Of a stretch of 57,500 nucleotides of DNA, positions 51,721-57,500 are shown piece by piece. The notes below the pieces were generated by a model. That model did no database searches. It saw only the letters and a program-made list of their open reading frames with translations, and had not been told where the DNA came from. Position 1 is the stretch's first letter, and the number at the start of each line of letters is the position of its first letter. The DNA lies in contig CAJNDS010000214.1 of the NCBI GenBank assembly GCA_905221605.1, positions 1 to 57,500 on the forward strand, written 5' to 3'. A program made the translations under genes and the position numbers. Source of the stretch: Symbiodinium natans. Lineage: Eukaryota > Sar > Dinophyceae > Suessiales > Symbiodiniaceae.

Positions 51721-52391
51721 GAAGAGCGCCAGCAGCGCGCTGACCATCTGCGGCGGCAGCGGGATCGCCTCATCGAGATGCGTTCCAAGGTCGTGTTGAT
51801 GCACTCGGGGAGCTCATCTCCTTCTTGACTCTCGTGTGGGGCTTTGCAACGTTTTGCAACTTTTTGCACTTGGTCTTCAGGACCGCGAGCGGCAGCTCTC
51901 CGAGCTTGGGTGTGCCGGCAGTGCCGATGCACACCACGGGGACATGGAGGTGCAGAGTCGGACATCTTGTTGTGTTGCATGATTGGTGCAGTTGGGTTCT
52001 GAATGAACGTTCGCCTACAAGTCGAGCTCGGTAGTGGTCCCTAGGCCTTACTCTTGGAAAAAGTTTTAGGCATGGGCGGCCCTGGGCCGACGGCGCGTAG
52101 CAGAGCTCAGCGGAGCGCGCCTGGCCGACGAGACGGCGCCCTCGAGCGCCCAGCCTGAGGCGTGCGGGGTTTCTCCAATCCTTTGCTTTCTTGAGAGGAA
52201 TCCTGGGACCTAAGAGGGTGTGTGTCTGTGTCTGCGTCTGACTCCATCCATGCCTGCAGTCGGCTGAGAAGCTTCGACAAGCACTGACCCGGCAATTGCT
52301 TCAAAGCCTTGCACAGTCCATGGTCAGTGATGCTGATGTACTCGATGACCAGCTGCACCAGCTCGAAACCATGCGATGGTCTGCCGCATGA
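51721..52391 (+). CDS. CFAP36: CFAP36-like gene, C-terminal coiled-coil exons
   Basis: Exons 51721-51789 (RQQRADHLRRQRDRLIEMR), 51881-51949 (DRERQLSELGCAG) and 52260-52391 (EKLRQALTRQLLQSLAQ..., TGA at 52389) all start and end in phase 0 with AG acceptors and GT donors. The first resembles the human C-terminal coil (REHYLKQKRDKLMSMRK as I recall it), and the last resembles its final helix (LLAEKLKEEV). Introns are 77, 91 and 310 bp. Confidence 0.75.
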
Positions 52392-52964
52392 ATCGCTTGC
52401 GATGTGCAACCTGGACAACGAAAAGAAGCGTCTTCCGACAGCCGACTCATGACTTCAGCGATGTGCTGCGTGCTGTCCGGATCTGTGTGGTCCCCAAGCA
52501 GTTGAAATAAGATGAGCATACATTGGCCCCAGGCTTACATGGACCTCGCGATCGGCAACAAAGCCTGGCACACAGAGGCAGGATGGGCGGAGGGCAGAGG
52601 GTTGTTTCCCGCTCATTATGTCATTGCATGTCATTGCCATTGCCAAACAGCAAGTACCGTTGCTAGCGTTTGAAGGTCCCGACTCTGATGGAAGGCGGCA
52701 TGGACGGCCTCACAGGCATTGAGCGTGGGCGCATGTTGGACGCCCGGACATCATTCGACTCCGCAACATTTCTCAGCCGTTGCTTTCACTGCTGTTGCTT
52801 AGGGCGTTCAGATGTATCTAGGGCCAATTTAGGGTATGTCCCAAGGTGGAAGCAAGTCTGGGCCTTACACCCACCAGAAGACCGTGGCTCGTTGTTGTAG
52901 CCACTGCTTGTCAATGGTACTGCTCCCAAGGTTGGCTGAGAGTAAGTTAACCCTGCGAGTATTA
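52392..52964. other. No recognised feature after the CFAP36-like gene
   Basis: No exon or repeat recognised; a poly-A signal cannot be identified with confidence. Confidence 0.4.
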
Positions 52965-53040
52965 CCAATACTACTATTACGATTACTTCGATTATTGCTA
53001 ATTATTGCCATTACTATTATATATATATATATATATATAC
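52965..53040. repeat. (ATT)n and (TA)n tract
   Basis: ATTACTATTACG-type units pass into about 20 bp of pure TA. Confidence 0.9.
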
Positions 53041-53041
53041 A

Positions 53042-53065
53042 AAACGGGGGACCGTGGGAGTGCGC
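53042..53065 (+). repeat. Left arm of a 24-bp inverted repeat
   Basis: CGGGGGACCGTGGGAGTGCGCTTT is the near-complement of 55293-55317 (two mismatches in the core). Each arm adjoins a TA tract on its outer side. The pair encloses about 2.2 kb that includes AT-rich island 3. Confidence 0.6.
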
Positions 53066-53242
53066 TTTCCGGCTATTTTTCCTTACACGATACATGCTTT
53101 TCATACGAAAAAACGCAGAAAACTAGAAAAACTTAAAAAAAAACCTCGGAAAACTATAAAAGAATGCAAAAACTCGAAAAAAAAAAAACAAAAAAACCAA
53201 AAGAACCAAAAGAACCAAAAAAAACAAAAAAAAGCAAAAAAA

Positions 53243-53545
53243 CCAATTTCCAGGGACTCTTCCATCCAGGGCCCCATCCAGGGCCCAATCTGCAGGAGTC
53301 CTGGAAATTTTTTTTTTTGGTTTTTTCGATGAAAACTAGAAAAAATGCAAAAACTCGAAAAAACTCGACAACACCAAAAAAACCAAAAAAACCAATTTCC
53401 AGGGACTCTTCCATCAAGGGCCCAATCTGCAGGAGTCCTGGAAAATCGTTGTTTTTTTTTTCGAGTTTTTTGCTTTTTTTCTAGTTTTCTGAGTTGTTTA
53501 TAAGTTTTTCTGGACTCTTCCATCCAGGGCCCAATCTACAGGAGT
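53243..53545 (+). repeat. Three hairpin repeat units in A/T-run DNA
   Basis: Three units of about 40-55 bp run from a GACTCTTCCATC(C/A)AGGGCCC part to (T)GCAGGAGTCCTGGA. Unit ends are complementary (TCCAGG-GACTC with GAGTCC-TGGA), so each can fold. They are separated by long A or T runs and AACTCGAAAAAA blocks. Confidence 0.85.
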
Positions 53546-53863
53546 CCTGGATTTTTGATTTTTTTTTTGTTGTTTTGTTTCTTTTGGTTTTTCGATTCTC
53601 CAGCGCGGGGCTTCCGGAAGTCTCCAGTAGAATACCTCGCGCGCGCCGCTTCCGGAAAAATGAAGGACAGCTACTGGGACAACCTACCGATGATGGATTT
53701 GCCCCCCCCCCCCATAAGCAAGACCACACGGTGCTCATATTTTGCGAAAGCTTTTGCTGACTAGTGTGTTTCAGTGAGACAGGTGTGATAAACATCTGCA
53801 CTATGAAAAATCCACAATCAGTATGTATAAACATCAAGGCGACTTGATTGAAAAATCTTTGTA

Positions 53864-54150
53864 TCATAGGGTGCCTACCGTTATGGCTTGATATTTGCTT
53901 TCCTTCATGCAGGGTTGGTTTAATAATTTGATTTCTAAGCTAGCTATTGTTCTAGCTGTTTCTTCTAATATAGATCTTCTATACTTGCCCATTTTTTGAG
54001 CAGAGTTTGCCCATACATAAATATCTTGTGATTTATCTTGTTCCCTTTACTAAGAGGAGCTTCTGTAAGAGTTCCAAGCGCGTTATTTGTTGGAGTTTTT
54101 AGTATTTTGCTTTAAGCATTTTTTAAACTCATTATTCAAGATATATAAAT
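53864..54150 (-). pseudogene. Decayed protein frame in AT-rich island 3, part 1
   Basis: On the minus strand, a frame from 54046 to a TGA at 53864 encodes a protein-like stretch (DIYVWANSAQKMGKYRRS, TARTIASLEIKLLNQ). The adjoining frame upstream (NNALGTLTEAPLSKGNKINH) is also protein-like and crosses it at about 54020. A frameshift in one older gene explains both. No family recognised. Confidence 0.45.
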
Positions 54151-54508
54151 TTGTATGATAAGATGGGATAACAAACTCCCATCGACAAAAATGATGCATG
54201 ATTATTACTATACACATATATATATATAATATCTGAGTTTAAGGCTCTTTGTCTTATGGACTGATCTATAATTTATTAGGAAACTGTTAATAGTGCAGTA
54301 GAGTGCTCTCTTGATTATTTGCCGCATCTAAAGTGCTGTGCAAAAGTCTACTATAGTAATAGGCTTTCAGAATGAATTTTTCAGTATCACTTCAAATTTG
54401 AGCACAACTTGTATTTGCTTTGTTAAATGTATATGTTATAAAAAAGTCCAGTCCATTCTAGCCTAGCTTCTTTAGCTTCATTTTTTGGCTAGAGGTTTTG
54501 TGAGATAT

Positions 54509-54658
54509 TTATGCAGTAAAATTGCTGCCAGAATAATGTTTCGTGTAGTTAGAGGCGTTAAATAATGTCAACTTCTTTATTGTATGTATGGTGTTTGTGA
54601 GTTTTATTGCTCTTTCATCTATAGACACAGATTCACCTACATGTATTTTTGCCGACAT
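54509..54658 (-). pseudogene. Decayed protein frame in AT-rich island 3, part 2
   Basis: 49 codons from an ATG at 54658 (HVGESVSIDERAIKLTNTIH, then TIKKLTLFNASNY) on the same strand as part 1 and of the same AT-rich style. The DNA between the parts shows further short protein-like pieces in changing frames. It may be part of the same decayed gene or element. Confidence 0.35.
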
Positions 54659-54929
54659 TCGTAAGTTTACATGCTTTTTGAGTTACAGGAATCATTCATT
54701 GGTCATTCCCATAGCTTGTATATGCATCTCAGATAAACCGTTGTTTTATAGAGTTGCAGGTGTGAACTCTGCTGTAAAAGTCTGTTTTTTTTTGTGAACA
54801 AAACACGGTGTTCCGATGCAACGTGTTACAAAAGCCATATTGATGCAACCCAGGTATTCGTCCACCAGTCACGTATTCAACCCCCCTCGAAAAAGCAATA
54901 CTGAAGAGCTGCATTGACCCCATACCATT

Positions 54930-55220
54930 CAGCAAGACTAATAAAAAGTAACTTGTCCCCTAATAACTCATTCACTTCCTGATAAACAAGACTTGGAACT
55001 TACACTCATCCCCCAATAAGCAAGACTTGATATCTATATTCACCATCCCGATATGCAAGACTTGAAATCATAATAGCCACCTTCATAACGAATTCACCCT
55101 CAATAAGCAAGACTTGGAATCTATATTCACCAAGTAATAACAAGATTTGGAATCATGGTAGTCTCAGTCTATTGGGTTCTATACATTCACTATTTGATAA
55201 GTAGACTTATAGAATTTATT
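54930..55220 (+). repeat. Irregular tandem repeat around AAGCAAGACTTGGAATC
   Basis: About six to seven units contain AA(T/A)AAGCAAGACTTG followed by GAATCTATATTCACC-like bases, at spacings of about 32-50 bp. Repeats and spacers are both variable and AT-rich. Confidence 0.8.
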
Positions 55221-55292
55221 CGGGTTGGGCGTTTCTATCTACAGTAGTGAGTTGTGTAACATGGCAAACCTCATGAAACATAAAAAAAACAC

Positions 55293-55560
55293 AAAAAGTG
55301 CACTCCCACAGTCCCCCGGACTCCAAAAAAAAAAAAAATATATATATATATATATTCATATTATTGCCATTATTCCTATTATTCTACTCTAGCTTTTATT
55401 ACTAGTATTACTATTCTTTCTAGTATTACTATGATTACTATTATTACTAGTATTACTATCATTGCCATTATTTCTATTCTTATTCTTACCATTGTTTCCA
55501 TTATTATTATTGTTACTCTGATTACTCTTATTACTCGTATTACTCTTACTACTAGCCCTA
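55293..55560. repeat. Right arm of inverted repeat plus (TA)n and (ATT)n tract
   Basis: GTGCACTCCCACAGTCCCCCGG (55297-55318) is the inverted partner of 53042-53065. It is followed by an A run, (TA)n, and about 200 bp of ATTACT-type units. Confidence 0.75.
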
Positions 55561-55743
55561 GAAGACCGTACCCTCTGATGAGATTGTGTTTCTAAAGCAC
55601 ATCAGTTTGGCCGACCATCCATAGCTTTTGTTGGTACACCTGGTATGTCGGTGGGTCTTGCCGCCGGCGCTCGCAATGGCAAGAGTTTCAGGTCAATCCT
55701 AATGTCAAGGACAGGTACGGTCGAGTTCCGGTCGTTATAAAAG

Positions 55744-56013
55744 ATGAACCGCTCCCAGGCTCGCACGGCGCAGCGGTTGAATGCTGCCAAAGCCAAGACC
55801 AATGCCATGGATGACGAGGAGGCCTGGGAATGCGCCAACAGAAGAGTACGAAAGAAAGGCGGAGATAGGAAGCAAGGGAGGAGTGCTGTATTTGGCAAGG
55901 GGGCAAGGACGATAAGGGCGTTGAGGGATGTTGAGGGGCCGGGGGGGCTGGGAATTGAGAGTGAGTTGTCTAGGTCTTCCGAGGAGGCGTGCAAACGGCA
56001 CGCGAACAACTAA
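55744..56013 (+). CDS. Unrecognised basic small open frame
   Basis: 89 codons from ATG, Lys/Arg/Glu-rich (SQARTAQRLNAAKAKTNAMD, RRVRKKGGDRKQGRSAVFG). An overlapping frame just upstream (about 55675-55730) encodes QEFQVNPNVKDRYGRVPVVI, which also looks like protein, so a splice junction may lie near 55740. No family recognised. Confidence 0.3.
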   Translation: MNRSQARTAQRLNAAKAKTNAMDDEEAWECANRRVRKKGGDRKQGRSAVFGKGARTIRALRDVEGPGGLGIESELSRSSEEACKRHANN

Positions 56014-56275
56014 GTTCAAGCCAGCACAGGTGCGTCACCACGTGGTAGCCTTGCGTCGACTACTCACTGTGGCGCAGGCGCCAGTGCCGCCAGTGGTTCC
56101 ATGCCTCAGGTTGTGCCCGTTTGTGTGGAAAGCCGCAGAGACGCAGACATTTCATCAGCTGCAACAGGGGCCATGTTCTGCCATGTTCTGCCATGCCATG
56201 CCCACTCGCGAATGGACCCGGGAGAACAAATCAGGGAGCTTGTCGAGCTTGTCGAGCCTGACACACCTGGCACAG

Positions 56276-57500
56276 ATGGACACTTCAATGCGACTGGACG
56301 TGATCAGCTTCACGAAAGCTGTCAAGGCGACCAGCTGGGACTTCGCTCTGAGCCTGCTGGTAACAACTCAAGCACTGTTTCTAAGAGCAGATGCTGCCCG
56401 ATAGCAGATGAGAGGCAGCTTTTGTTTGCCCTGTTAGGAGATGTTGGGACATGTTAGAGCTGCTCGTATGCATCTTGGATGCGTGGTCCGCACATGTCGG
56501 CATCTAAGTCCCATCTTAGGGCATCCTCTACAGCTCCACGATCAGCACCTGCGAGAAGGCAGGCTGTTGGCTCGTTGCGGCGGCTCTGCTGGCAGAAATG
56601 GGCTGCTCGCGCTTGCAACTGGATGTGATCAGCTACAACTGTGCCATTGCCAGCTACGGAAGAGGAAAGCGTTGGTTGATGTCAGCAATGCTGCTCTCCG
56701 TCATGGATTGCAGGCGCATTGTTCCCGATGTGTTTAGCTTGTCCACTGCCATCAATGCTTGCAACAGATCTGGCTGGGCAACAGCAGGGGCATTGCTGAA
56801 TGCCATTCACTTGCGTATGATGCAGCAGCATCTTCTGAGCTACAACAGCGCCATTTACGCTTGTGCAAGTTCGGGAGAGTGGGTGAGGGCCTTGAGCCTG
56901 CTTGCCTCTGCAACTGTCAATCGACATGTCCCTGATATCATCAGCTACAATGTCATGTCGGACTCATGCGACTGGCTCCTTGCAACTCACCACCTACTAC
57001 GATGCACTCGATGGGCTAGATTGAGACTGTCGCCAATCAGCTACACGACCGCTCTCGATGCAGCAAAAGGTTCATGGCCACACGCCCTTCACGTGCTGCG
57101 CACAATGGAGCTTTCGGCCAGTGCCATAAGCTACAACAGCACTTTGAAATCTCTGTCAGATGCTCAATGGATGCTGGGATTGAGCTTGATTCAGAAGATG
57201 GAAGCTTGCAAAATGTCACCGGATGCAGTGACTTTAAGCTCTGCGCCTTCCGACTGGCTTGTAGCAGCAGGCTTGCTTGAGGCGATGGCTCTGCAGATGC
57301 ATCAGCTAAATACGATCAGCTTCAACAACGTCATTGATGCATGTGATGTCGGGGGACGATGGAGCCTTGCCGCAGAGTTAGTGTCTGCACTATGTGGATG
57401 CAAGTTGTCGCCGGATGCGTTGAGTTTCGGCTTGGCCATCAGGGCTTGCCGGACACATGGTCAGGAAGCAGCTGCTCTGAAGCTCCTGCAAACTGCCCAA
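56276..57500 (+). CDS. Pentatricopeptide-repeat protein gene, right end outside window
   Basis: PPR proteins bind organellar RNA one base per repeat and act in RNA editing, cleavage or translation. A first exon (from about ATG 56276: LDVISFTKAVKATSWDFALS) is followed by an intron ending TTAG at 56519. From 56520 one frame is open to the window end. It contains ten repeats about 33-35 residues apart, seen by phrases such as LDVISYNCAI, PDVFSLSTAINAC, LLSYNSAIYAC, PDIISYNVMS, SPISYTTALD, SAISYNSTL, SPDAVTLSSA, NTISFNNVIDAC and SPDALSFGLAIRAC. The donor of the intron (56350-56450) and upstream targeting exons are not resolved. The family is clear; the target RNA cannot be read. Confidence 0.88.

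Noticed and set aside
54930-55220. Possible CRISPR array
   Set aside because: Repeat units vary in sequence and spacing, spacers are AT-rich and similar to each other, no cas genes are near and the context is eukaryotic.

Overview
The window looks like nuclear DNA of a dinoflagellate, probably Symbiodinium-like. The pointers are TTTAGGG-type interstitial telomeric repeats, exons starting with G after AG, GC (and possibly GA) intron donors, a spliced-leader-like remnant inside an LTR, Ty1/copia elements with very large Pol proteins, a PPR gene, and much repeat-rich non-coding DNA. No bacterial operons, rRNA, convincing tRNA genes or CRISPR arrays were seen. The organism assignment is inference.

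Layout. 1-9614: copia element A, cut by the left edge. It has an LTR fragment, primer-binding site, gag in shifted frames, one uninterrupted 2053-codon pol with a long C-terminal extension, a 3' noncoding region and a 3' LTR. 9.6-32.9 kb: a gene-poor mosaic of dispersed repeats in both orientations, microsatellites and an AT-rich island with a decayed minus-strand coiled-coil frame; a few unrecognised open frames are listed with low confidence. 32.9-34.3 kb: a candidate intron-containing, membrane-anchored GT92-like glycosyltransferase gene. 34.6-37.4 kb: telomere-like repeats, a second AT-rich island with decayed frames, a palindromic AAATTTCCGGAAATTT array and a long CGT microsatellite. 37457-47603: copia element B, complete, with 179-bp LTRs differing at one base. 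Its Gag carries three membrane segments, a SAP-like domain lies between protease and integrase, and a coiled-coil tail of about 650 residues follows RNase H. 47752-52391: a CFAP36/CCDC104-like (BART-domain) ciliary gene in at least 12 small exons, starting 149 bp after element B. 52.4-55.7 kb: tandem repeats and a third AT-rich island with decayed minus-strand frames. 56276-57500: a pentatricopeptide-repeat gene running off the right edge.

The two retrotransposons share a primer-binding site that fits a dinoflagellate-like initiator tRNA-Met. Both change reading frame only in the -1 direction, and two of the seven shifts sit on slippery heptamers in the correct phase. The least ordinary material is the architecture of element B (membrane Gag, SAP-like domain, long tail), the spliced-leader remnant in the LTR of element A, and the small-exon CFAP36 gene whose introns carry telomeric repeats and short direct repeats at their ends.
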